The notes under the pieces are model-generated. The model did not search any database. It was not told where the DNA came from and saw only the letters and a list, made by a program, of their open reading frames with translations. Shown here one piece after another: positions 1 to 6,468 of a DNA stretch of 7,848 nt (the first letter of the stretch is position 1; each line of letters begins with the position of its first letter). The DNA comes from Alcaligenaceae bacterium. GTDB taxonomy: Bacteria; Pseudomonadota; Gammaproteobacteria; Burkholderiales; Burkholderiaceae. The position numbers and the translations under genes are program-made. The stretch lies in NCBI GenBank assembly GCA_947445495.1, contig CANFEI010000037.1, positions 1 through 7,848 of the forward strand, written 5' to 3'.

Positions 1-1254
1 ATCTTGAACAACTGTGAAGCCAAGATACTGATCGTGGACGAAGCTCGATCACAACGCGCCCACGAACTGAAGGAGCGCTCCACACAAGTTTTCGATATTT
101 TTAATCATGACACCAGCCCAGATGCGACCGGCCTATGGGATGGCTTTGACCCCGCGATCAGCTCAATTTTGACCGACCTCAGCGAGCCAGACGATATCGT
201 GCGTTTGATTTATACCGGCGGGACAACAGGCAAGTCGAAAGGGGTCATGGGTACGACCTGTTCGCTTGCAACCAATGCTCTCTTTAGAATGGCGGGTCAC
301 AATTGGGTCGATCTACGCCTACTGTGCTCCACGCCTTTATCGCATGCCGCTGGGTCAATGATTGTCCCCGTGCTGTGGCATGGCGGCACGATCGTGCTTC
401 ATGATGGCTTCGACCCAGACAGGCTCATTACTGATATTGAAGCTGGAACTGCCAACGCCTTGTACTTAGTTCCAACCATGATCTATCGCCTGCTCGATCA
501 TCCCAAGAGTAGTCAGTTGGCCAAAGCAGGCCTACGCATGCTGATGTATGGCGCGGCACCTATTTCACCGCCACGGCTCCTACAAGCAAGAGAGCTCCTG
601 GGTCCCATACTCATCCAACACTACGGGCTCACTGAAGCTCCCAGCACTGTACTGAGTTTGTCCGATGTCGATCATTTGGATGATTCCTTGCTTGCCTCTG
701 CAGGTAAGCCATACCCCGGGGTCACCGTAAAAATATTAGACAACGATGGACACGAAGTTCCCCGAGGCACAGTCGGCGAAATTTGTATCCGTGGCGACCT
801 CGTCATGAAAGGCTACTTTAAAGAGCCCGAGCTCACTGCCCTCGCGCTGAGGCATGGCTGGCTCTACTCAGGCGATCTGGCCTATCAGAATGAACGCGGT
901 TACTTCTTCATCGTTGACCGTGCAAAAGATATGATCATCAGCGGTGGCTTTAACGTGTATCCGAAAGAAGTCGAAGATGTCATCGCTTCCCATCCCTCTG
1001 TCGCATCGGTGGCCGTCATTGGAATACCGGATGCAGACTGGGGTGAAGCGGTTAAAGCAGTCGTCGTACTCAAAACGGGTTGCGACGTCTCTGCACAAGA
1101 ACTTACCCAGCGAGTGAAAGCGGCAAAAGGTGCAGTCCAAGCACCTAAGACAGTGGATTTCGTCAATGCACTGCCCCTGACCTCTCTTGGAAAGCTAGAT
1201 AAGAAAGCGTTACGCGCTGTGTATTGGAACGACAAGACACGCAGCATCAATTAA
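1..1254 (+). CDS. Acyl-CoA synthetase (AMP-binding, ANL superfamily), 5' end outside window
   Basis: The protein activates a carboxylic acid with ATP to an acyl-adenylate and then transfers it to CoA, in the cytoplasm. Numbering from codon 4-6: the phosphate-binding motif YTGGTTGKSKG is at 70-80, YGLTEAP at 207-213, SGD at 289-291, the hinge motif DRAKD at 305-309, GGFNVYPKEVE at 314-324, and the C-terminal PLTSLGKLDKKAL carries the adenylation lysine K397. All core motifs are intact. The frame is open to base 1 and the visible 416 residues start inside the N-terminal domain, whereas family members usually have 500-550 residues, so about 100 residues are missing upstream; the TTG at 4 is not a convincing start. 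The substrate cannot be read from the sequence; a medium-chain or aromatic acid fits the neighbours. It is the first visible gene of a tight operon, 24 bases before the next start. Confidence 0.93.
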   Translation: MLNNCEAKILIVDEARSQRAHELKERSTQVFDIFNHDTSPDATGLWDGFDPAISSILTDLSEPDDIVRLIYTGGTTGKSKGVMGTTCSLATNALFRMAGHNWVDLRLLCSTPLSHAAGSMIVPVLWHGGTIVLHDGFDPDRLITDIEAGTANALYLVPTMIYRLLDHPKSSQLAKAGLRMLMYGAAPISPPRLLQARELLGPILIQHYGLTEAPSTVLSLSDVDHLDDSLLASAGKPYPGVTVKILDNDGHEVPRGTVGEICIRGDLVMKGYFKEPELTALALRHGWLYSGDLAYQNERGYFFIVDRAKDMIISGGFNVYPKEVEDVIASHPSVASVAVIGIPDADWGEAVKAVVVLKTGCDVSAQELTQRVKAAKGAVQAPKTVDFVNALPLTSLGKLDKKALRAVYWNDKTRSIN

Positions 1255-1268
1255 ACCAGTACCCCTGT

Positions 1269-1274
1269 GGAGAG
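1269..1274 (+). promoter_or_regulatory. Ribosome binding site that decides the start of the first Bug protein
   Basis: GGAGAG lies 4 bases before the ATG at 1279 (its GGAG core 6 bases before), but only 1 base before the ATG at 1276, and it overlaps the in-frame GTG at 1267. This spacing favours initiation at 1279. Confidence 0.6.
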
Positions 1275-1278
1275 CATG

Positions 1279-2271
1279 ATGACTACCCGACCATTCAAAC
1301 AGTTTTTGGCCCTACTCACGCTATGCATCAGTCCTGCGATAGGCATGACGCAGACCTACCCGGATCGACCGATCAAGATGATCGTTCCTGCACCTGCAGG
1401 ATCCTTCGCTGACATTATCGGTCGAGAGTTCGGCATACGCTTATCAAAAAAACTTGGACAGCCTGTCGTGATCGATAACAAAGGTGGCGCAAGTGGCGCG
1501 ATCGCCTACTCTGCGGCGGCCAAATCACCAGCGGACGGCTACACCATTTTGGTGACCAACACCGGTCCCTCTGCCATCAATCCAGAGTTGTTTCGCAAAA
1601 AAGGGCTCACCTATAACCCGATCGCCGATCTAGATCCAATCGCCCTCATCTGCCTGACGCCTGTTGCGCTGCTTGTCAAAGCAGACTCCCCATGGAAATC
1701 GGTGGCCGATATCGTCAATTTCGCAAGCAAGAACCCAGACAAACTCTCGTTTGGTACGACCGGTAGTGGTCAGTTGAACCACTTGTCAGCGGAATACCTT
1801 AATGCGGTGGCAAAGATACGCACGACGCACATCCCCTACACCTCGGGCCCTGCAGCCATTACAGACTTGATAGCCGGTCGGATTGATTATCTTTTCTATC
1901 CACCAGCCAATGGAAAACCGATGATCGACGACGGTCGCTTACGCGCTCTCGCGGTCACCACTATGAGGAGAACGGTTGCGTTACCTTCGGTGCCCAGCCT
2001 ATCTGAACAGGGATACAAAGAATTCGATCTCAGCGCTTGGTTTGGTCTTGCCGTGCCCGCGGGAACACCTAACGATATCGCTCAAAAACTATGGACGGTA
2101 TCAAAAGAAATTGCCTCAGATCCTGAGTATGTAGCAAGACTGACTCAGCTAGGGATTGACGATGTTCTACATTGGCAAAAAATGTCACGCGCTGAGTTAA
2201 AGAAGTTTCACAGTGATGAAGTCAATCGCTGGGGCGCTATTGTGAAGCTCGCTGGCGCCAGTGCTGATTAA
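1279..2271 (+). CDS. Bug/TctC-family periplasmic solute-binding protein (tripartite tricarboxylate transporter type)
   Basis: It is predicted to bind a small carboxylate or related anion in the periplasm and deliver it to a TctA/TctB-type membrane transporter. The 330 residues match the usual family length. A signal peptide is visible: positive residues R4 and K7, a hydrophobic stretch at about 9-21, and possible cleavage after AIG (residue 22). Mature landmarks are the YPDRPIK start of strand 1, the ligand loop PAPAGSFAD at 37-45, a DNKGGASG segment, and the C-terminal VNRWGAIVK typical of the family. The ligand loop has Ser at the position where the second Bug protein here has Gly (PAGGGVD), which suggests a different ligand. 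In-frame starts at 1267 and 1276 are possible, but ribosome-site spacing favours 1279. No TctA or TctB gene is in the window. The gene sits between the CoA ligase and the thiolase, so its ligand may be the pathway substrate. Confidence 0.93.
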   Translation: MTTRPFKQFLALLTLCISPAIGMTQTYPDRPIKMIVPAPAGSFADIIGREFGIRLSKKLGQPVVIDNKGGASGAIAYSAAAKSPADGYTILVTNTGPSAINPELFRKKGLTYNPIADLDPIALICLTPVALLVKADSPWKSVADIVNFASKNPDKLSFGTTGSGQLNHLSAEYLNAVAKIRTTHIPYTSGPAAITDLIAGRIDYLFYPPANGKPMIDDGRLRALAVTTMRRTVALPSVPSLSEQGYKEFDLSAWFGLAVPAGTPNDIAQKLWTVSKEIASDPEYVARLTQLGIDDVLHWQKMSRAELKKFHSDEVNRWGAIVKLAGASAD

Positions 2272-2289
2272 TTTTTATTTATTAATAGA

Positions 2290-3471
2290 GTGGTTGAAAG
2301 CGTGAAGCGAAACGATAAAGCCTATATAGCGGGAATTTTTGAGCATCCCACGCGACATGCTCCAGATAAGTCGCTGGTTCAATTGCATGCTGAGTGTGCC
2401 TTGGGGGCATTGAAAGATGCTGGCCTAAGCCCTAAGGATGTTGATGGATTCTTTGGTGGGCGAGATATCCCAGGCTCTAATGCAAACTGGTTCATTGATC
2501 ACATGAATCTGAAGCTTCGTCACATCGACTCAACTGACGCAGGTGGCTGCTCTCCATTAATTCATGTTTCCCATGCGGTAGATGCCATTTCGTCCGGGCG
2601 CTGTAACGTGGCACTCATCATCCTCGCTGGTCGACCGCGTAGCGAGCAGATGAAAACGGGTACCGCACCCAGACCTTGCGAGCCAGACCGCCCTGATGCA
2701 CTTTGGGAGGCGGGTTACCGCCCCACTATATCGACAGCCTACGCCATGATGATGTCTCGGCATATGCACGAGTACGGCACGACCTTAGAGCAGCTGGCAT
2801 GGATCCGTGTTGCCGCTTCCGAGCATGCCAAGCATAATCCGAATGCCATGTTCAACAAACCAGTAACCGTTGACGATGTCATGCGTTCTCCTTTAGTGGC
2901 GTCGCCTCTGCGCAGAATGGACTGCTGTGTCATTAGTGATGGTGGTGGCGCGATCGTTTTAGTCAGCCCTGAAATTGCCAAATCACTCAAGAATCCGTTG
3001 GTGCGTGTGATTGGATCTGGCCATACCGTACACGGTCAAAACGGCGGCTACTCGTCCTTGACCACAACGGGCGCTTCCGTCAGTGGGCCAATCGCTTTTG
3101 CCGAGGCGGGTGTGACCGCCAAAGATTTTAAGTATGCATCCATCTACGATAACTTTACGATCATGGTGCTGATGCAACTGGAAGATCTCGGATTTTGTAA
3201 AAAAGGCGAAGGCGGAAAGTTTGTGGCAGATGGCAAACTGATCTCTGGGAACGGCCCCCTTGCCATCAATACAGATGGCGGCGGGCTTTGCAATAATCAT
3301 CCAAGCAACCGTGGTGGCATCACTAAGCTCATTGAGGCGACGCGTCAGTTGAGGGGTACCGCCCACCCTGCCGTACAAGTCAAAAACTGCGATCTTGCGT
3401 TAGCGTCTGGCCCGGGCGGTTTCATCGGCACAGGTTATGCCCACGCCACTGTCGTTCTTGAGAGGCTCTAG
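2290..3471 (+). CDS. Thiolase-fold enzyme of the SCP-x/lipid-transfer (Ltp2-like) type
   Basis: This is a thiolase-superfamily protein of 393 residues. Visible landmarks are KAYIAGIFEHPTR near the N-terminus, DSTDAGGCSP at 80-89, DCCVISDGGGAIV at 211-223, YDNFT at 286-290, GGGLCNNHP with His337, and a C-terminal SGPGGFIGTG. His337 corresponds to the family's catalytic histidine. By hand alignment the nucleophile position falls on Gly86 with Cys87 beside it, and the second catalytic cysteine is replaced by Ser373. Such departures are known in SCP-x-like proteins that work with a DUF35 partner, for example the steroid side-chain aldolase Ltp2, so C-C cleavage of a CoA ester by retro-aldol or retro-Claisen chemistry is inferred. 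The partner gene follows with no gap. The start is uncertain: GTG at 2290 has no clear ribosome site, and GTG at 2302 (389 residues) is equally possible. Confidence 0.88.
   Translation: MVESVKRNDKAYIAGIFEHPTRHAPDKSLVQLHAECALGALKDAGLSPKDVDGFFGGRDIPGSNANWFIDHMNLKLRHIDSTDAGGCSPLIHVSHAVDAISSGRCNVALIILAGRPRSEQMKTGTAPRPCEPDRPDALWEAGYRPTISTAYAMMMSRHMHEYGTTLEQLAWIRVAASEHAKHNPNAMFNKPVTVDDVMRSPLVASPLRRMDCCVISDGGGAIVLVSPEIAKSLKNPLVRVIGSGHTVHGQNGGYSSLTTTGASVSGPIAFAEAGVTAKDFKYASIYDNFTIMVLMQLEDLGFCKKGEGGKFVADGKLISGNGPLAINTDGGGLCNNHPSNRGGITKLIEATRQLRGTAHPAVQVKNCDLALASGPGGFIGTGYAHATVVLERL
3460..3465 (+). promoter_or_regulatory. Ribosome binding site of the DUF35 gene inside the thiolase gene
   Basis: GAGAGG lies 6 bases before the ATG at 3472, within the last codons of the thiolase gene. 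With the stop TAG directly abutting the ATG, this implies translational coupling and roughly equal synthesis of the two proteins. Confidence 0.7.
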
Positions 3472-3876
3472 ATGAGTAACGAACATATCACCCTGCATAC
3501 GCAAGCACTGGCAGCGAATCCCGATCTCGCATTTTTCTGGGAAGCCACAAAAAAAGAGAGCATGCTGCTGCCGCATTGCGCCGACTGCGGCAAAACGCAT
3601 TGGCATCCTCGACTGTTCTGCCCTTTTTGCTTCAGCAACAAGCTCGAGTGGAAAGAGTCTGCCGGCAAAGCAACGCTCTACGCGGCAACAACACTGAGTA
3701 AGGCCTCAGAGCCATACATCGTTGCGTATGTCGAGTTAGCCGAAGGGCCTTTAATGCTTACGAATATTGTCGACTACTCGCTGGACGATTTGCAAATCGG
3801 TGCCCCGTTAACGCTGACGTTTTCACCGATGAGTTCGGGGCATTTCTTACCGGTTTTTCGACTAGCGAAAAAATGA
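3472..3876 (+). CDS. DUF35-type zinc-ribbon/OB-fold protein, partner of the thiolase-like enzyme
   Basis: This is a small protein of 134 residues, the normal length for the family. An N-terminal helical part (about 15-33, FFWEATKKE) is followed by a rubredoxin-like zinc ribbon with cysteines 36, 39, 50 and 53 (CADC and CPFC), then an OB-fold from about 60 to 132 (KATLYAATTL, IVAYVELAEGPLMLTNIV, PLTLTFSP). In characterised systems such as archaeal thiolase/HMG-CoA synthase complexes and the Ltp2-ChsH2 aldolase, DUF35 proteins bind a thiolase-fold partner and help position or channel the CoA ester. The start codon directly follows the stop of the thiolase gene, which strongly suggests a complex of the two products. 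All four cysteines are present. It is the last gene of the left operon and converges with the Fic gene. Confidence 0.92.
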   Translation: MSNEHITLHTQALAANPDLAFFWEATKKESMLLPHCADCGKTHWHPRLFCPFCFSNKLEWKESAGKATLYAATTLSKASEPYIVAYVELAEGPLMLTNIVDYSLDDLQIGAPLTLTFSPMSSGHFLPVFRLAKK

Positions 3877-3900
3877 AGTTCTCGTAAGGTGCGGGGATAC

Positions 3901-5109
3901 TCAGCTATTTAACGGGTACAAGCTCGGAAAAATATATTCAAGCGACGCATGCGGAAAGCCTGCGCGTACCCGCCCCTTCGGAGAGTCAGAGACCAAGAAT
4001 TTTTCTTTCACTAAGCTCGCCAACACCTGCCGAGCGGTTCTCTCTGGCATGCCGGTCAAGCGCCCTGCTTCCATTCGATCAAACTCGCCCACCGTTATGG
4101 CATGTATCAATAGATTGGCGGACTCCGGCTTGAGATCTAATCGGACGACTTGAAAAAACTGATCAATGCGCTTGCGCAGTGTATCGAGCCCGAAGAGCTC
4201 GCCCATATAGCTCGCTTGATCTTTGGCGGTATGCATGGAATAGAAACACCAGTCAACGAGTTTTTTTTCTGACAAGTTACCCCGTCCGTCATAGTCGCCT
4301 TGACGAGGTAAGTCTGCACCAGCTAGCGCATTTTTATAAGCCGCTTGAGATTTTGCGAAGCCTCGAGACATCGACCAGACGCTAGTCCGATTGACCCCAC
4401 AAGATCGGAGCGTGGCATCAAGCAAAATACGCGCGACTCGACCGTTCCCATCCATGAAAGGGTGGATCCAAGCAAAACGATGGTGCGCCATAAAGCAAGT
4501 TGCAATAGCGTGCAATCTAGGGGTGCCGCCCTGGGATGCTTGATGAATACTGTGGGTGTATACCTCAGAAAAGCGCTCTAAGAATGCACTAACCGCTGTT
4601 GCTTGAGGGGCATGATGCAAACCGACAATCACGTCCTCATCGGGTGCCAAACGAAACTGACCGGGTTTCATCAACTTACCGTTTTCAAGTGTCAGCTCAG
4701 ACACAGGTAAATGCTCAGCAAAGATTCTGTGCAGCGCAGATACAAATGGCAAAATGCCCACTGCAAGCAGATCCTGACTGCGCGCCCACTGGTCAGCTTC
4801 GATGTGCGCTGCGCTCAAAGACTTTAGATTTCTTTGCACTTTGGCTTCGTGATTTTGCATCGCCCGCGCAATATCTGCAGGCAACGTAGGATGCCCCTCG
4901 ATTAGATTCGAGTAATAACAGTTCATACCCACAACCAATTGAGAGAGGCTTTGTGCCGTACGAGCGTGAAGCCTGCTCTCTATCACCGCTGACGCCTCAG
5001 AGAGCTCGTGCGCCAAACCCAGAAGCTTTTCGCTATCCGGGCGCGCCGAGCCTATTAGCAACGGCTCCATCTGAGAAGGTGAACTAAAAGATGAGGACAT
5101 AGCAACCAT
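3901..5109 (-). CDS. Fic-domain protein (probable AMP transferase) with class II autoinhibitory motif
   Basis: Fic proteins usually transfer AMP from ATP to a hydroxyl side chain of a target protein in the cytoplasm. The core motif HPFMDGNGRVAR at 216-227 is complete, with catalytic His216, Asp220, Asn222, Arg224 and Arg227. A preceding segment MKPGQFRLAP at 147-156 fits the target-docking flap. Upstream, SNLIEG at 67-72 matches the inhibitory pattern (S/T)xxxE(G/N); Glu71 would block ATP positioning, as in class II Fic proteins that carry their own inhibitor helix. Residues about 328-398 look like a winged helix (RTARQVLASLVKEKFLV). The 402-residue length is normal for solitary Fic proteins, and no separate antitoxin gene is visible. 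The start may be ATG 5109 or ATG 5100; neither has a clear ribosome site. Its target is unknown, and it is oriented against the flanking catabolic genes. Confidence 0.95.
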   Translation of the reverse strand: MVAMSSSFSSPSQMEPLLIGSARPDSEKLLGLAHELSEASAVIESRLHARTAQSLSQLVVGMNCYYSNLIEGHPTLPADIARAMQNHEAKVQRNLKSLSAAHIEADQWARSQDLLAVGILPFVSALHRIFAEHLPVSELTLENGKLMKPGQFRLAPDEDVIVGLHHAPQATAVSAFLERFSEVYTHSIHQASQGGTPRLHAIATCFMAHHRFAWIHPFMDGNGRVARILLDATLRSCGVNRTSVWSMSRGFAKSQAAYKNALAGADLPRQGDYDGRGNLSEKKLVDWCFYSMHTAKDQASYMGELFGLDTLRKRIDQFFQVVRLDLKPESANLLIHAITVGEFDRMEAGRLTGMPERTARQVLASLVKEKFLVSDSPKGRVRAGFPHASLEYIFPSLYPLNS

Positions 5110-5123
5110 AAACAGTCATTTAA

Positions 5124-5199
5124 TGCCGATATTTTAACTGATTTTAATTGTTTATTTTCAATAGTTTATGAGAAATTTAGGTTAATAGTTGCCGATATT
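5124..5199. repeat. 10-base direct repeat upstream of the Fic gene
   Basis: TGCCGATATT occurs at 5124-5133 and again at 5190-5199, same orientation, 66 bases apart. One copy overlaps the possible Fic promoter -10 region, so the pair could be binding sites for a regulator, but chance is not excluded. Confidence 0.4.
5131..5161 (-). promoter_or_regulatory. Possible sigma70-like promoter of the Fic gene
   Basis: Reading the minus strand, TTGAAA (plus-strand bases 5156-5161) and TAAAAT (5131-5136) resemble -35 and -10 boxes, separated by 19 bases, which is longer than the optimum. The surroundings are very AT-rich, so such matches are expected by chance. The leader would be only about 15 bases. 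Confidence 0.3.
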
Positions 5200-5325
5200 A
5201 TTGGGATTGATGTAATGCAACCCAACTTTTGTAACGGCTTTTCACGAGCGCGGTGAGTGATTTGAACTAGGCATTGACTGACCTGCTGACTTTCAACAAG
5301 CAAACCCCTAGAAAGTTCCGCATTC

Positions 5326-5376
5326 CGTACCTTATTTGTTGACCCGAGCAGTCCGAACTCCTTAAATCAAGGTACG
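5326..5376. repeat. 8-base inverted repeat across the right-module promoter
   Basis: CGTACCTT at 5326-5333 is the exact reverse complement of AAGGTACG at 5369-5376. Similarity continues beyond the arms with single-base offsets (ATTT beside AAAT). It interlocks with the larger inverted repeat at 5348-5398, in the order A-B-A'-B'. Confidence 0.5.
5339..5367 (+). promoter_or_regulatory. Sigma70-like promoter for the second Bug-amidohydrolase-SDR operon
   Basis: TTGACC at 5339-5344 matches five of six -35 consensus bases, and TTAAAT at 5362-5367 matches four of six -10 bases, with the ideal 17-base spacer. Transcription would begin near 5374, giving a leader of about 114 bases before the ATG at 5488. 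The -10 box lies between the arms of a 13-base inverted repeat, which could be an operator. Confidence 0.5.
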
Positions 5377-5398
5377 AATCAATCAGAGTTCGGTCTGC
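5348..5398. repeat. 13-base inverted repeat, 12 of 13 pairs, flanking the -10 box
   Basis: The left arm GCAGTCCGAACTC at 5348-5360 pairs with GAGTTCGGTCTGC at 5386-5398, with a single T-T mismatch and a 25-base separation. The left arm lies in the promoter spacer and the right arm just after the predicted transcription start. That placement suits a repressor or activator site, or an RNA element if transcription starts further upstream. Confidence 0.6.
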
Positions 5399-5415
5399 AC
5401 CCGCCGTGCAGAACC
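5392..5415 (+). repeat. Hairpin in the predicted leader of the second Bug gene
   Basis: GGTCTGCAC (5392-5400) and GTGCAGAACC (5406-5415) form a stem of seven perfect pairs (TCTGCAC with GTGCAGA) with loop CCGCC, extended by two more pairs past a one-base bulge. The left strand overlaps the right arm of the 5348-5398 inverted repeat, so the two structures would exclude each other in RNA. It has no U-tract, so it is not an intrinsic terminator. Confidence 0.5.
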
Positions 5416-5446
5416 ATTTAGACAAACCAAAGGAGCGCGCAGTCAT

Positions 5447-5491
5447 TTGAGGTCTGAATACAGAGCTCAACGCACTGCCATCAACACATGA
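5447..5491 (+). CDS. Possible 14-codon leader ORF coupled to the second Bug gene
   Basis: The ORF starts with TTG, reads MRSEYRAQRTAINT and stops at TGA 5489-5491, overlapping the ATG at 5488 as ATGA. AGGAG at 5431-5435, the strongest Shine-Dalgarno match in the leader, lies 11 bases before the TTG, while the Bug ATG itself has no ribosome site within reach. It may therefore serve to bring ribosomes to the Bug start. The spacing is long and the start codon weak, so it may also be accidental. Confidence 0.25.
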   Translation: MRSEYRAQRTAINT

Positions 5492-6465
5492 CTATTTTTG
5501 CAAAATATTTCCCTAGGCTGCTCGCAACCGCAGTCCTTGGACTAGCCCTCAATCCTTCACTGGCGCAAAACAGCTCCACCGACAACTACACCATTGTCGC
5601 TCCAGTCCCCGCAGGTGGTGGCGTTGATTTTCTCTCGCGCGCTTTCGCACAAAAATTATCCGACGCAATCGGTGCCAATTTCATTGTCGAGAATAAACCG
5701 GGCGCGAGTGCGGGCATTGGAACCCAATTTGTTGCTCGCTCGAAACCAGACGGCCGGACATTGCTGATGGGCTACTCCGCACTCGCAACAAGCAAATTTC
5801 TTGTAACGAAGTTGCTGTACGACCTCGAGGCCGACCTTGTGCCGGTGGCTTACATTGGGTACATCCCATTAATGTTGGTGGTACCCCCATCGTCACCCGC
5901 CAATTCTGTCAAAGACCTCATCGATTTCGCGCGCAACAATCCGGGCAAACTGACTTACGCCTCGGGCGGTGTCGGTGCAGGAGCCCACTTATCTGGCGAG
6001 CTATTTAAAAGTTTGACGAAAACAGACGTTGCACATATTCCATATAAAGGGAACGCGCCCGCACTAAACGATCTTCTGGGCGGCCACGTAGGCTTGATGT
6101 TCGACACAATCACCACGGCACTTCCTAACGTGAAAGCGAACAGGCTCAAAGCGCTTGCCACGACCGGGCCCGTGAGATCAGCCATGGCACCGGATGTCCC
6201 GACCATGATTGAGGCCGGCTTACCCACGTTTGAAGTGAGTGCCTGGTATATGATTTTTGCACCCAAAAAGACACCTCTCGCAGAACTGCAAAAACTCAAT
6301 ACCGCGATCAATAAAGTAATCAGTGAGCCCAAAATGCGCGCAGACATGCTTCTCCAAGGTGTCGTCCTTACCGGTGGCTCACTGACCGAAGCCGATCAAT
6401 TTCTTGTCAGTGAAGTGGATCGTTGGGGCAAGATCATCAAAGCTGCAAATATCAAAGCCGAGTAG
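5488..6465 (+). CDS. Second Bug/TctC-family periplasmic solute-binding protein
   Basis: This is a predicted high-affinity binding protein for a small carboxylate or similar anion in the periplasm. Its 325 residues are typical of the family. The signal peptide is clear: K6 and R10, a hydrophobic core LLATAVLGLAL at 11-21, and cleavage after SLA at residue 26. Family landmarks include the ligand loop PVPAGGGVD at 39-47, ENKPGASAGIG, PYKGNAPALNDLLGGHV, and the C-terminal EVDRWGKIIKAANI. It differs widely from the first Bug protein in the window outside these motifs, so it is not a recent tandem copy. The first upstream in-frame codon of interest is a stop at 5455-5457, so ATG 5488 is the only sensible start, although it lacks its own ribosome site. 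It heads an operon with the amidohydrolase and SDR genes; no membrane transporter genes are visible. Confidence 0.93.
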   Translation: MTIFAKYFPRLLATAVLGLALNPSLAQNSSTDNYTIVAPVPAGGGVDFLSRAFAQKLSDAIGANFIVENKPGASAGIGTQFVARSKPDGRTLLMGYSALATSKFLVTKLLYDLEADLVPVAYIGYIPLMLVVPPSSPANSVKDLIDFARNNPGKLTYASGGVGAGAHLSGELFKSLTKTDVAHIPYKGNAPALNDLLGGHVGLMFDTITTALPNVKANRLKALATTGPVRSAMAPDVPTMIEAGLPTFEVSAWYMIFAPKKTPLAELQKLNTAINKVISEPKMRADMLLQGVVLTGGSLTEADQFLVSEVDRWGKIIKAANIKAE

Positions 6466-6468
6466 CAA

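Larger units (their letters stand above)
5110..5487. other. Intergenic region between the divergent Fic and Bug genes
   Basis: This 378-base gap has two halves. Bases 5110-5220 are AT-rich and hold a possible Fic promoter and a direct repeat. Bases 5320-5490 hold several inverted repeats, a good plus-strand promoter and a short leader ORF, described separately. A 67-codon minus-strand reading frame at 5267-5470 has a TTG start and no recognisable motif, so it is not called as a gene. Confidence 0.6.

Noticed and set aside
4..6. TTG at the left edge as the true start of the CoA ligase
   Set aside because: The frame is open to base 1, and the protein would lack about 100 residues of the conserved N-terminal domain, so truncation by the window edge is the simpler reading.
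868..1250. Minus-strand reading frames opposite the CoA ligase gene
   Set aside because: They overlap a gene with complete family motifs and show no motif of their own; they are shadow frames.
3854..3872. Inverted repeat TTTTTCG-ACTAG-CGAAAAA at the end of the DUF35 gene as a bidirectional terminator
   Set aside because: The stem has only two G-C pairs, lies inside the coding sequence and has no U-tract following it on either strand; it is too weak to call as a terminator.
3877..5200. Fic gene as cargo of an insertion sequence or other mobile element
   Set aside because: No transposase, terminal inverted repeats or target-site duplication could be seen at its borders.
5274..5279. TTGACT as a -35 box for an upstream promoter
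   Set aside because: No acceptable -10 box lies 16-19 bases downstream.
5267..5470. 67-codon minus-strand reading frame in the intergenic region
   Set aside because: It has a TTG start and no recognisable domain, and it lies across the inverted repeats and promoter; the predicted residues look like random translation.
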